Shown one piece after another: positions 23,848 to 32,698 of a stretch of DNA of 64,000 nucleotides (the first letter of the stretch is position 1; each line of letters starts with the position of its first letter). A program made the position numbers and the translations under genes. The notes under the pieces were generated by a model. That model searched no databases. It saw only the letters and a program-made list of their open reading frames with translations, and had not been told where the DNA came from. Source of the stretch: Sporichthya polymorpha DSM 43042 (lineage in GTDB: Bacteria; Actinomycetota; Actinomycetes; Sporichthyales; Sporichthyaceae); contig NZ_KB913029.1 in assembly GCF_000384115.1 (NCBI RefSeq), positions 1,584,907 to 1,648,906 on the forward strand, in the 5' to 3' direction.

Positions 23848-25157
23848 GCCGACCGCCGGACGGCGAGGACGCGCACGGCCTGACCGGCGCCGAGGGCCAC
23901 CAGCGCGGCCAGAGCGAGAAACACGTAGAAGCTCCCGAAGTCGGTGCGGCCTTCGTCCAGGATCGTGCCGCCGGCCGCGACGGCGGGCACGAAGTTCTGC
24001 GTCGGGACGGCGTCGCTCGGAATCACCCCGGTGGCCGGGATCCCGGCCCCGGGCGCGCCGGCGAGGTCCGTCCCGAGGTCACCCACGACGGAGTCCACGC
24101 CGCCGGCGCTGCCGGGGCTCACCCCCGTGCCGACCGTTCCCCCGGCGGAGATCCCGCTGCCGGTGGCGTTCAGCGCGTTGCCGCTCGCCGCCAGGGTGAC
24201 CTGCCCGACGGTGAGGGTCTCGGTGGTGGTGCCGCGGTCGGAGTCCGCGACGATCGCGATCCGCAGGGCGCCGGACGTCACGCCCGCGACGGTCTTGCGC
24301 TCGTTCACCTTCGGCCCGGTGCTCGTCGTGCCGTCGGTGTAGCGGTACTGCTCGGGCAGGTACGTCAGCGTGATGCCGGCCGGCTTCAGCGCCTCGTTCA
24401 GCGCGCCGAGGCTGCTGACGTCGAGCGGGGTCGGCTCGGACCCGAACGCCGTCAGGCCGTCCTTGGTCAGGCCCGAGGTCAGCCGCGAGAAGGTGATCGT
24501 GCCCAGGGACGTCGTCGTCCGCGGCACGACGGAACCGCCGGCGGTCTGGGTCAGGCTCGCGTACGACGAGACGTTGAAGACGTCGAGGATGCCCTCGAGT
24601 GTCAGCGCGTGCACGCCGGCCGCGCCCTCGGTGAAGATGTGGTCGTCGCCCGCCACGCTGTTCGCGACGGCGAACGCATTGTTCTGCTCCGACGTCGCCG
24701 CCTGACCGCCGATGCTGACCTTGCCGACCGCCTGCTTCGGCAGGGCGGAGGCGACGAGCTCGTAGCCGCCGGCGGTCTGCTTGTCGAGCGGCAGCACCGG
24801 GTCTTTCGCCCGCACGTAGCCGGGGAACGACGGGACGACCGGGAGCCCGACGCCGCTCGCGCTCTGCACGAGGCCGTTGCCGGTGGCCGGGAACGTCGAG
24901 AGCAGCGGCGAGTAGGGCGCACCCGCGTCGGCTGTGCTCTCGCCGGAGCTCGACAGGAGAGCCCCGGCGCCGTAGGACCCGACGGAGAACGGGAGACCGA
25001 GCGGCGTGTTCGGGTCGGTGAGCGTCGACTGCACCGCGACGGCCTCGGCCGACAGGTCGTAGACGTACGTCCCCGCCGAGGCGGACCCGATCCCGGCCAG
25101 CCCCCCGGCGGCGACCACCGCGACCAGCGCGGTGGCGGTGAGGATGCGAGCGGTCAT
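23844..25157 (-). CDS. Secreted, C-terminally anchored protein of unknown family
   Basis: 437 residues. A Sec signal peptide ends near ASA-G (~28). The C-terminus has one membrane segment (~408-428, [19 protein letters not shown]) and a basic tail, so the body is outside the cell and tethered to the membrane. The body is Gly/Ser/Thr-rich and beta-like, with [14 protein letters not shown] near 52-65 and [18 protein letters not shown] near 265. I do not recognise a family. The second transporter island encodes a distant relative (55229-56353) with the same layout and a PLGVPYEGYGPF motif. The start overlaps the LivF stop and its stop overlaps fgd, so it belongs to the transport operon. Confidence 0.75.
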   Translation of the reverse strand: MTARILTATALVAVVAAGGLAGIGSASAGTYVYDLSAEAVAVQSTLTDPNTPLGLPFSVGSYGAGALLSSSGESTADAGAPYSPLLSTFPATGNGLVQSASGVGLPVVPSFPGYVRAKDPVLPLDKQTAGGYELVASALPKQAVGKVSIGGQAATSEQNNAFAVANSVAGDDHIFTEGAAGVHALTLEGILDVFNVSSYASLTQTAGGSVVPRTTTSLGTITFSRLTSGLTKDGLTAFGSEPTPLDVSSLGALNEALKPAGITLTYLPEQYRYTDGTTSTGPKVNERKTVAGVTSGALRIAIVADSDRGTTTETLTVGQVTLAASGNALNATGSGISAGGTVGTGVSPGSAGGVDSVVGDLGTDLAGAPGAGIPATGVIPSDAVPTQNFVPAVAAGGTILDEGRTDFGSFYVFLALAALVALGAGQAVRVLAVRRSA

Positions 25158-25855
25158 GATGCGAGGCCTCCCAGGTACGAGTGCGCAATCGTTTCTTCGC
25201 TGATCTCGGACGGCTCGGCGACGTACGTCAGCCGGCCGCGGTCGAGGATGTAGACGTAGTCGGCGAGTTCGAGCGCACGGGCGACGTACTGCTCGACGAC
25301 GAGCAGCGAGATGCCGGCGTCCGCGAGCCGCCGGAGGTAGACGAAGATGTCGTCGACGATCCGCGGCGCGAGACCCATCGAGACCTCGTCGAGCAGAACG
25401 ACCGACGGTGAGCTGATGTAGGCCCGGGCGAGCGCGAGCATCTGCTGCTCACCGCCGGACATCGTCCCGGCGCGCTGGTCGAGCCGTTCACCGAGACGCG
25501 GGAACACGTCGGCGACGTCACGGATCGCCTTCCGCTTGTCCACGCCGGGCGGGGTCTGCAGGCGGATGTTCTCCGCGACGGTCAGCGAGGGGAAAATCCC
25601 GCGGCCCTCGGGCACATGGCACAGACCGCGCCGGGCGAGCTGCTCCGAACGCTTGCCCGTCATGTCCTTGCCCTCCAGCGACACGGATCCGGTCGTGGGC
25701 CGGAGCTGACCCGACGCGACACGCAGCAGGGTCGTCTTGCCGGCCCCGTTCGCCCCCAGCAGGGCGACGACCGACGACGGAGGGACCGTCAGATTCACGT
25801 TGCGCAGGACCAGACCGGTGTCGTACCCGGCCGAGATGTTCGTCAGCTCAAGCAT
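25154..25855 (-). CDS. Liv-type ABC transporter ATP-binding protein (LivF-like), island 1
   Basis: 233 residues. Walker A GANGAGKTT (~34-42), signature TMSGGEQQM, Walker B SVVLLDEVSMGLAP and a switch histidine-equivalent region VVEQY are all present; LCHVPEGRGIFPSLTV is the LivF hallmark. One of the two ATPases that power the branched-chain-amino-acid-type importer. The start overlaps the end of the LivG-like gene by 8 bp, and the stop overlaps the secreted-protein gene. Confidence 0.92.
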   Translation of the reverse strand: MLELTNISAGYDTGLVLRNVNLTVPPSSVVALLGANGAGKTTLLRVASGQLRPTTGSVSLEGKDMTGKRSEQLARRGLCHVPEGRGIFPSLTVAENIRLQTPPGVDKRKAIRDVADVFPRLGERLDQRAGTMSGGEQQMLALARAYISSPSVVLLDEVSMGLAPRIVDDIFVYLRRLADAGISLLVVEQYVARALELADYVYILDRGRLTYVAEPSEISEETIAHSYLGGLAS

Positions 25856-26675
25856 CGGCGAGCTCCTCCTCCCCGACGTCGCCGCCGAGATAGGCGGCGC
25901 GAACGGTCTCGGAGGTCATCGCCTCCGCGGTCGGGCCGGACCAGATCAACTTGCCGAAGTCGAGGACGTAGACCTGCGAGCAGACGTCGGCGACCAGCGC
26001 CATGTCGTGCTCGACGAGGAGGACGCCGATGCCGGTGTCCCGGACGTGGCCGGCGAGGACCGCGCCGAACTCCTCGGTCTCGTGCACGTCCAGACCCGAC
26101 GACGGTTCGTCGAGCAGCAGGAACCGGAACGGCGACGCGATCGCCCGGGCGAGTTCGACCAGGCGGCGCTGGCCGGTGGACAGGTCACGCACCCGCCGGT
26201 CGGCGACCGCTTCCAGGCCGCAGCGCGCGATCGCCGCCCGGGTCCGCTCCGCGATCTCCCGGCGCTCGGCGCGCGGCGCCCAGAACTGGCCCCACGGCCG
26301 CCGGGACGAGAGCACACCTTCCGGCCCCATCGCGACGTTCTCCGCCGTCGTCATCGAGTCGAAGAGCTCCATGCGCTGGAACGTCCGCCCCAGACCGGCG
26401 GCCGCGCGGGCCGGCGTCGAGAGGTGGTCGAGACGCTTGTTCCCCAGCCGGACGCGGCCGGTCTGCGTGCGGACGACCCCGGTGCACGCGTTGAACGTCG
26501 TCGTCTTGCCGGCGCCGTTCGGTCCGATCAGCGCGGTGATCGTGCCACCCTCCGCGCGCAGCGACAGGTCGGACACCGCGGTCAGACCACCGAACCGCAC
26601 GGTGACGCCCTCGACGGCCAACGTCGGCCCGACGCCGGCCGCGTGCTGACGGTCCGAAGTCTGACGCTCCCTCAT
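25848..26675 (-). CDS. Liv-type ABC transporter ATP-binding protein (LivG-like), island 1
   Basis: 275 residues. Walker A is GPNGAGKTTT (~52-61), then GLGRTFQRMELFDSMT, the signature LSTGQRRLVELARA and Walker B FLLLDEPSSGLD. The HAA family C-terminus (TSETVRAAYLG) is typical of LivG. It pairs with LivF on the cytoplasmic side of the fused permease. ATG 26675 overlaps the permease stop (ATGA). Confidence 0.92.
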   Translation of the reverse strand: MRERQTSDRQHAAGVGPTLAVEGVTVRFGGLTAVSDLSLRAEGGTITALIGPNGAGKTTTFNACTGVVRTQTGRVRLGNKRLDHLSTPARAAAGLGRTFQRMELFDSMTTAENVAMGPEGVLSSRRPWGQFWAPRAERREIAERTRAAIARCGLEAVADRRVRDLSTGQRRLVELARAIASPFRFLLLDEPSSGLDVHETEEFGAVLAGHVRDTGIGVLLVEHDMALVADVCSQVYVLDFGKLIWSGPTAEAMTSETVRAAYLGGDVGEEELADA

Positions 26676-28747
26676 CGGCCCGCTCCCACCAGTTCGCGCT
26701 CGACGAGCGGTTCGGGGTCGCCCTCGGCCCGCGCGGCGACCGGCGACCGCTCGCCCCGTTCGGCGCCCCGCTCGCGCAGGGCGGGCAGCCGGACACCGGG
26801 AGCCAGCGCGACCGCCAGGGCGAGCGCACCGAACATCGCGCCGCGGTAGTCGGTGAAGAACTCCGTGTCCATCGGCGGGTAGATCTTCGCGACGGCGAAC
26901 AGGTACGCGGCCACGATCGGACCGAGGATCGGACGGCGCCCGCAGAACGCCAGCACCGCGATCAGCGCGAGGGAGTTGAAGTACCCGAACGGCCCGCCCG
27001 GGTCGCCACCGGCGCCCAGCGTCGCGCCGCCGATGAGCGCACCACCGATCGCCGCGATGAACGCCGAGAGGCAGAACACCGACAGCCGCGTCACCTTGGT
27101 GCGCACGGCGTGGGCGTCCAGCGCCGCCGGCGAGTCCGCCAGCGCCCGCAGGATCCGGCCCAGTCGACTGCGCCCGACCAGCAGCACGAGACCCGCCAGC
27201 AGCGCGGCAATGACCACGACGAGGTAGTAGTAGCCGCGGTCGCCGTCGGTCGACAGACCGAACAGGCGCGGCCGCTCGATCAGCTCGGAGTTGTCCAGCC
27301 CGAACATCAGCCCCGACGTGTAGAGCAGGTTCTGCGCGAGCAGACCGAAGCCGAACGTCGCCACCGCGAGGTACACGCCGGAGAGGCGGAACGAGGGGAT
27401 CGCGACGATCGCACCGGCCGGGATCGCGGCGAGACCGGCGAACAGCAGGCAGATCAGCCACGGGAAGCCCGCCTGCTGCAGGTGGGCGAACGTGGACGCC
27501 CCGACGGCGGCGAACGCCATCTGGCACAGCGAGATCTGACCGGACGACCACAGCAGCAACCCGAGCGACAGCAGCACGACCGCGAACCCGATGCCCACGG
27601 TGAACTGGTTCAGGTCGGGGCCGGGCACGATCGCCGGGAGCGCGAGAAACAGCACCACCCCGGCGACGCCTGCCCCCGCGCTGAGGCGGGACGGTAGCCG
27701 GCGCAGCGGCGGCAGCTTCCGCACCCGCTTGCTGCCGCGCTCGATGAGGCGCCCCCGCGGGACCAACAGCAGCGCGAGGACGAGCGCGACGAAAGGAACC
27801 TGGGCGTAGAGCGAGGTGACCCAGACGTTGCTGTTGCCGGCGAGCTCGTTGCCGATCACGTTGGTCGCGATGCCGATGCCGATCGCCGCGACAAAGGTGA
27901 CGACGAGGTTGTCGAACGCGCCGAGTGCGGCCGCCCCGAACGCCGTGATGTAGAGCAGCAGCATGACGTTGACGTCGATGCCGAGCACCGGGGCGATGAG
28001 CATCCCGGACACCGAGACGAAGCACGACCCGATCGCCCACGCGTAGCGGCGGACCGTGATCGGGCTCGTCCCCTGCGAGGCGAGCAGTTCCGGGTCGTCG
28101 ACCAGGGCCTGCATCGCCAGACCGATTCGGTTGCGCCGGAAGAACAGGGTCAGCCCCACGGTGGCGGCGAGCGCGAGCCCGACGACGATGATCTGACTCG
28201 CCAGCACCTGGGTGCCGGCGATCTCGATCGACTGCTGAGACAGGTACGGCGGGAACTGCAGCGTGACGGTGCCGTAGGCGCCGGTGAGCACCGACTGCAG
28301 GAGGACGACGAGACCGATCGTCGCGACGACCTTCATCATCGCGGGGGCTTCCTCCAGCCAGAACGCCATGCGTTCGAGCAGGAAGGCGCCGCCGAGCCCG
28401 ACGAGCAGGAGCGAGAGCGTGAACGCGACCGGCCACGGCAACCCGGCATCGATGCGGAAGGAGTAGAAGACGTAGGCGGAGGCGGCGGCCTGCGCACCGA
28501 TCGCGAAGTTGAAGATGCCGGAGGTCTTGAACGTGAGCACCAGGCCGAGCGCGGCGAACGAATACACCGCGCCGTCGGAGATGCCGGTGAGCACGAACGG
28601 CCACATGTCCCGGGCCGTGGCGATCGGGGAGCCGATCACGACGACGGCGAGAGCCGCCGCCACCCAGCACCCGGTGTAGCCCAGGCGCGTGGTGAGGCGG
28701 TTCAGCGGAGTCTTCACCGAGGTCTTCACAGTCGTCAGAGCGTTCAC
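26672..28747 (-). CDS. Fused LivH-LivM permease of a Liv-type ABC importer, island 1
   Basis: 691 residues, about twice the length of a single Liv permease. The N-terminal half is LivH-like (SDGAVYSFAALGLVLTFKTSG, NRIGLAMQALVDDPELLAS). A basic linker (~RLIERGSKRVRKL) joins it to a LivM-like half (SGQISLCQMAFAAVGA, GVYLAVATFGFG, SRLGRILRALADSPAA). About 16-18 membrane segments are expected. GTG 28747 overlaps the stop of the small membrane protein gene. Fusion of both permeases means one polypeptide forms the pore. Substrates of the family include branched amino acids, amides and ureas, and many aromatic or alicyclic acids. Confidence 0.9.
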   Translation of the reverse strand: MNALTTVKTSVKTPLNRLTTRLGYTGCWVAAALAVVVIGSPIATARDMWPFVLTGISDGAVYSFAALGLVLTFKTSGIFNFAIGAQAAASAYVFYSFRIDAGLPWPVAFTLSLLLVGLGGAFLLERMAFWLEEAPAMMKVVATIGLVVLLQSVLTGAYGTVTLQFPPYLSQQSIEIAGTQVLASQIIVVGLALAATVGLTLFFRRNRIGLAMQALVDDPELLASQGTSPITVRRYAWAIGSCFVSVSGMLIAPVLGIDVNVMLLLYITAFGAAALGAFDNLVVTFVAAIGIGIATNVIGNELAGNSNVWVTSLYAQVPFVALVLALLLVPRGRLIERGSKRVRKLPPLRRLPSRLSAGAGVAGVVLFLALPAIVPGPDLNQFTVGIGFAVVLLSLGLLLWSSGQISLCQMAFAAVGASTFAHLQQAGFPWLICLLFAGLAAIPAGAIVAIPSFRLSGVYLAVATFGFGLLAQNLLYTSGLMFGLDNSELIERPRLFGLSTDGDRGYYYLVVVIAALLAGLVLLVGRSRLGRILRALADSPAALDAHAVRTKVTRLSVFCLSAFIAAIGGALIGGATLGAGGDPGGPFGYFNSLALIAVLAFCGRRPILGPIVAAYLFAVAKIYPPMDTEFFTDYRGAMFGALALAVALAPGVRLPALRERGAERGERSPVAARAEGDPEPLVERELVGAGR

Positions 28748-29178
28748 GGTCGGCACACCCCGCACGGCGTCCGGCCGGCCCGCTCGTGGACCGCGCGGGG
28801 CTCGACCTCCCACGCGCGGTCGGCGGTCATCGCGCAGTCGGGTCGGTGGTAGAGGCGCTCCGACCCGAGGAACCCGTCAGCCGGGGGCGTGCTCGCCGTG
28901 TTCGCCCCCACCGGGGCCGGCGCGGCCGCCACCTCCGGCACGAGCGCGAGCACCGCGCGCCGCCGGGTGCCGACCGCACGGCGGCCGGCGAGGAACCAGC
29001 TGCTGTAGCCGATCCCGATGAGCACCACCCCCACCACCGCGAGGTTCATCGGCGCGATCTGGTCCTCCAGCGCCGGCTCCCCCGAGACCCCGAACCAGCC
29101 GACGGCCCACACGACGGCGCCGACGGCGGCGAGGACCGCCGTCCGCACGGCGTCGACGCGGGTCCAGGGAGTCGTCAT
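28744..29178 (-). CDS. Small membrane protein with C-terminal Cys/His motif
   Basis: 144 residues. Two membrane segments (~13-31 and ~38-58) are followed by a Pro/Ala-rich cytoplasmic or external tail. The tail ends in YHRPDCAMTADRAW...GRTPCGVCRP, the H-x3-C ... C-x2-C pattern of small Ada-like/zinc-binding tails. It sits between the neighbouring small membrane protein and the permease, overlapping both by 4 bp, so it is most likely an accessory part of this transporter or its redox partner. No such gene is seen in island 2. Function unknown. Confidence 0.65.
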   Translation of the reverse strand: MTTPWTRVDAVRTAVLAAVGAVVWAVGWFGVSGEPALEDQIAPMNLAVVGVVLIGIGYSSWFLAGRRAVGTRRRAVLALVPEVAAAPAPVGANTASTPPADGFLGSERLYHRPDCAMTADRAWEVEPRAVHERAGRTPCGVCRP

Positions 29179-29516
29179 TGGCTGCGACCCACCACGTACA
29201 GGTCGCGATCGGCCGCCGGCACCGCGGACGCCGCCAGCGCGGCCAGCCCGGCCTCGCGGATCGTCGCCTCGATGCGATCGAGCTTGCGCCACTCGTCCCG
29301 CAGGTCCGCGGAGAGCCAGAGCATCGCCCCGGTGCCGAGCAGGAACAGCCCCCCGAGCCCGCAGCCCGCGATGTAGGGCAACTGCTTGGCGGTGAAGGCG
29401 GTGCCGCTGACCCCGAGCCAGCCGATGAAGAGCGTGATCACACCGGCGAGCACACACCCCCAGGCGGCGGCCCGGTCCCACTGCAGGCGCATCCAGCCGA
29501 GCAGGTCAGTCCTCAT
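29175..29516 (-). CDS. Small two-helix membrane protein of unknown function
   Basis: 113 residues with two hydrophobic segments (~18-38 and ~47-67) and an alpha-helical C-terminal part (LRDEWRKLDRIEATIREAG). The first helix (VLAGVITLFIGWLGVSGTAF) resembles the first helix of the neighbouring small membrane protein (VWAVGWFGVSGEPAL), so the two may be related by duplication. It overlaps that gene and starts 27 bp after the binding-protein gene. No known family recognised. Confidence 0.65.
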   Translation of the reverse strand: MRTDLLGWMRLQWDRAAAWGCVLAGVITLFIGWLGVSGTAFTAKQLPYIAGCGLGGLFLLGTGAMLWLSADLRDEWRKLDRIEATIREAGLAALAASAVPAADRDLYVVGRSQ

Positions 29517-29543
29517 GTTCGTCCTCCGACTCGACGTGGGGGG

Positions 29544-30992
29544 TCAGCACAGCGGCTTCGCGCCTTCGGGGGCGGTGAACTTCCCCCCGCCGGCGCCCCA
29601 GATGAAGACGCACGGCGCGGCGGTCGTGCCGGTCTTGCTGTAGGTGACGGGGACGATGAACCCGCCGAGGGTCTCCTTCCGCACCTTGTAGAGCGCGGCG
29701 AGCAGTTCCGCGGACGTCGGGGTGTCCGAGATGTTCTGGCCCACGTGACCGAACATCAGGGCGGAGGCGAACGCCTGGGCGCCGAACCCGCTGACCCCGG
29801 TGCCGGGCGCGTAGGTGTCCATCAGCTTCAGGTAGTGGTCGACGGCGGGCACACCCTTGGCGCCGGGCGAGACGGTCGCGCCCGGCAGCAGCGCGTCGGC
29901 GAGCGACGGGATCGTCGGCATGTCCTTGGTGACGTCGAGACCGAGCAGGAGCAGCTTCGGCTTGAAGCCCTGGGCCGCGCAGTCCTTCGCCAACCGGGCC
30001 GCGCCGGCGGTGTCCATCAGCATGTAGATGACTTCGAGGCCGCCCTGCTTCATGCGCAGGCACTGGCTCGTGTAGCTCGGCGCGACCAGCGACACCTGGT
30101 AGCTCTGGACGATGTACTTGCCGACCTCGGAGGCCTTGACCTCGTCGTGGAGGGTCGCGCACAGCGCGGCGATCTCGAGGCAGTAGAGCATGCCCATCTT
30201 CGTGTGGCCGCGCTCGGTGTACATCTTCAAGCCCTTGACGATCTGGACCGAACCCTGGGCGGAGATGGGGAAGTTCACCGGCGAGTTGAACCGGTTCGCC
30301 AGCGCGCCCTCGCCCCCGACCATCGGGACGCCCTTGCTGCGCATGTACGGCTCGATCTGCTCGTAGCCGAAGAAGTGGATGTCGCCGACGAGGGCGAGAA
30401 TCTTGTCGCTCTCGACCATCCGCTTGGCGAGGGTCAGCGCCGTCGCGGGGTCACCCTGGTCGTCGCCGACGATCAGCTTGATCGGGTGCCCGTTCAGGCC
30501 GCCGTTGTCGTTCTTCCAGCCGACCCACGCGGCCACGGACTTGGGAGCCCCGGCCGTCACCGCGCCGAGGACCCCGGAGAAGCTGCCGATGGTCCCGATC
30601 GTGATCACCGACTTGTTCGCGACCTTCGGCCCGGAGGTCGTCGTCGCGGCCGCGGGCTTCGAACCGGTCGCACCCGGCTTGGCCGCGGTGCCGCCGCTCG
30701 TCGTCCCGGCTCCGGAACCTCCGGCAGCCGCGCCACCCGCGGTGGTGGAGGAACCGCCGGGGGCCGGAACGGACGGCGCGACCGCGCCACCGGTCCCCCC
30801 GGCCGCCGGGACCCCGGCGTCGACGGCCCCCACGCCGACGCCGTCCCCGACTCCCGGCGCTGCCCCGAACCCGGTGACACCGGCGGGCCCGCGGAGGGCC
30901 TCGACGATGTCCTGGTCCGACGCGCGACTCCCGCACGCGGCGGTGCTCGCCAGCACCGCGGCCGCCAGCACGACGGTGATCGATCTCCGCAT
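29544..30992 (-). CDS. Liv-type substrate-binding lipoprotein, island 1
   Basis: 482 residues. A lipoprotein signal ends at Cys20 (LASTAAC). A long Gly/Ala/Pro/Ser-rich linker extends to ~125. The rest is a type-1 periplasmic-binding fold: KSVITIGTIGSFSGVLGAVTAG, then NGGLNGHPIKLIVGDDQGDPATAL, the usual signature of Peripla_BP_6 proteins. It delivers the ligand to the fused permease. It is the first gene of the operon; the upstream 172 bp separate it from the P450 gene in the same direction. The ligand is unknown. Confidence 0.88.
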   Translation of the reverse strand: MRRSITVVLAAAVLASTAACGSRASDQDIVEALRGPAGVTGFGAAPGVGDGVGVGAVDAGVPAAGGTGGAVAPSVPAPGGSSTTAGGAAAGGSGAGTTSGGTAAKPGATGSKPAAATTTSGPKVANKSVITIGTIGSFSGVLGAVTAGAPKSVAAWVGWKNDNGGLNGHPIKLIVGDDQGDPATALTLAKRMVESDKILALVGDIHFFGYEQIEPYMRSKGVPMVGGEGALANRFNSPVNFPISAQGSVQIVKGLKMYTERGHTKMGMLYCLEIAALCATLHDEVKASEVGKYIVQSYQVSLVAPSYTSQCLRMKQGGLEVIYMLMDTAGAARLAKDCAAQGFKPKLLLLGLDVTKDMPTIPSLADALLPGATVSPGAKGVPAVDHYLKLMDTYAPGTGVSGFGAQAFASALMFGHVGQNISDTPTSAELLAALYKVRKETLGGFIVPVTYSKTGTTAAPCVFIWGAGGGKFTAPEGAKPLC

Positions 30993-31132
30993 GGTGATCC
31001 GTCCTCACGACATGGGCCCTGACGAGATGGGCGCTGTGTGGTCCTCAGACTTGGCGATGGGTGGGTTTGTCCGACATGGGCGGCCGAACGAACTTCCGGC
31101 GGGGCGAGTTGGCGGGCCGAACAAGCCCTTCG

Positions 31133-31149
31133 CCGGCCGACCCGGCCGG
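31133..31149 (-). terminator. Short GC hairpin after the P450 gene
   Basis: CCGGCC-GACCC-GGCCGG lies 16 bp beyond the P450 stop on the minus strand. There is no T-run, so termination is uncertain. Near the P450 stop the AGCTGA unit recurs several times. Confidence 0.3.
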
Positions 31150-31164
31150 TCAGCTCAGCTCAAT

Positions 31165-32418
31165 TCAGCTCAGCAGCGTCACCGGACGCGTCTCCCAGCC
31201 GCGGGCGACGATGTTCGCGACCTTGCGGACCGGCGGGGTCGAGCCGTGGGTGATGTTCGGGAAACGCTCGAGCAACGTCGTCAGGCCGACCTGGGCCTCC
31301 ATGCGCGCGAGCGGTGCCCCGACGCAGCGGTGGATACCGTGGCTGAACGCCAGGTGCCGCTTGTTCTGGCGGTCGATGTCGAAGATCGACGGGTCCGGAT
31401 CGTCGAAGAACCGCGGGTCACGGTTCGCGGCCGCGGTCAGGTGGAAGACCGGGGTGTTCGCCTTGACCTCCCGGCCGAGCAGTTCGTGATCCCGCGTCAC
31501 CCGCTTGAAGTCGAAGTGGAACGACGGGTCGAACCGCAGCACCTCCTCGACGAACTCCGGCATCAGGCCCGGGTTCGCCACCATCCGCTGCTGCAGCTCC
31601 GGGCGGTCGACGAGGATGCTGATCGCATTCCCGAGCAGGTTCCGCGTGGTGTCGTTGCCCGCGCCGAGCAGGAGGACGGCCTGGGCGATCGCCACCGCCG
31701 GGTCCAGCGGCTGACCGTCCGAGACGTCCGTCGTCATGATCAGCGAGATGAGGTCGTCCTGGGGGTTCCGGAGGCGCTCGAGCCCGATCTCGGTCAGGTA
31801 GTCGGAGAGCTGCATGCTCTGGGAAATGGCCTCGGTGCGCGCCGGGCCCTGGACGGACGGGTCGGTCGCGAGCACCAGCGCGTCGGTCCACTCGCGGAAC
31901 ATCTCGAAGTCGCTCGCCGGCACGCCGAGGATCGTCGCGATCACCTCGATCGGGATCTTGGCGGCGAGCTTCTCCATGAAGTCGACCTCGTCGCCGGAGC
32001 GGTACCCGGCGAGCAGGTCGTCCGCGATGCGCTCGGTGGTGGCCCGGTACTTCGCAACGGCCTTCGGCGTGAAGGCATGCCGGAACACACGCCGGATCTC
32101 GGTGTGCCGCGGCGGGTCGAGGAACAGGATCCAGCTGTCGGTCATCTCGCCGAAGCGCCGCTGGACCGGGTCGGAGTCGTCGCGGGCGGTCGCCCCCGTC
32201 ATCCGCCCCATCTCGTTGGAGTAGAGCTCCGGGTCCTCGTCCATCTTCCGGATGTCCGCGTAGCGCGTCGCGACCCAGCCCCGCAGCTCCGCGCACCAGT
32301 GGAAGCCGTCGCCGAGCTCCCGCAGCTCCTCGTACAGCGGGAACGGGTCCTGGAGACCACCGAGGACGATCTGCGTGAGGATCGCGGTGCCGGTCTCGAC
32401 GTGGAGGGTGCTGGTCAC
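31165..32418 (-). CDS. Cytochrome P450, island 1
   Basis: 417 residues with all P450 hallmarks: the I-helix oxygen-activation motif GAGNDTTRN with Asp256-Thr257, the ExxR helix E292-V-L-R295, and the heme-binding loop FSHGIHRCVGAPL with Cys365. It is a soluble bacterial class I enzyme that needs ferredoxin and reductase, neither of which is encoded nearby. It is upstream of and co-directional with the Liv-type operon. A second P450 has the same relation to island 2, so both probably oxidise the imported compound. It is divergent from the indolepyruvate oxidoreductase gene. Confidence 0.93.
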   Translation of the reverse strand: MTSTLHVETGTAILTQIVLGGLQDPFPLYEELRELGDGFHWCAELRGWVATRYADIRKMDEDPELYSNEMGRMTGATARDDSDPVQRRFGEMTDSWILFLDPPRHTEIRRVFRHAFTPKAVAKYRATTERIADDLLAGYRSGDEVDFMEKLAAKIPIEVIATILGVPASDFEMFREWTDALVLATDPSVQGPARTEAISQSMQLSDYLTEIGLERLRNPQDDLISLIMTTDVSDGQPLDPAVAIAQAVLLLGAGNDTTRNLLGNAISILVDRPELQQRMVANPGLMPEFVEEVLRFDPSFHFDFKRVTRDHELLGREVKANTPVFHLTAAANRDPRFFDDPDPSIFDIDRQNKRHLAFSHGIHRCVGAPLARMEAQVGLTTLLERFPNITHGSTPPVRKVANIVARGWETRPVTLLS

Positions 32419-32587
32419 GGGGGCCCCGCCTTCTGTGCTGTCTTCTGGGCTGGTCTGCTGTTCCGGCCGCCCTGGTGTGCGGTTCGTGCCCCGTCACCGT
32501 CGCAGCGGGCGGACGAACCGGTCATTGGGCAGCCGCCCAAGGTCTCGGGCCGCCCCTTCGCCGTCCCGGACAAGGCCCCGGAAACCC

Positions 32588-32606
32588 CGCGCAAGTTTCT
32601 TGCGCG
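32588..32606. promoter_or_regulatory. Palindrome upstream of the indolepyruvate oxidoreductase gene
   Basis: CGCGCAAGTTTCTTGCGCG is a perfect 8-bp dyad with a 3-bp centre, 93 bp before the start at 32699 in the divergent P450/oxidoreductase region. A related CGCGAC-CAAA-GTTGCG dyad lies upstream of the Lrp/AsnC gene. These may be AsnC-family operators. Confidence 0.45.
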
Positions 32607-32698
32607 TGCCCCGGTCGGCCCGGCTCCCGCCGTTGTCCCGGCCGGGGACTCGCGGCTGTCCTGCTCGCACCGACCCTCCCCGCGAGCTGGAGCCACCG

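Noticed and set aside
31148-31175. Recurring AGCTGA/TCAGCT units at the P450 stop
   Set aside because: Only a few imperfect copies over the stop codon; too short to call a repeat of interest.
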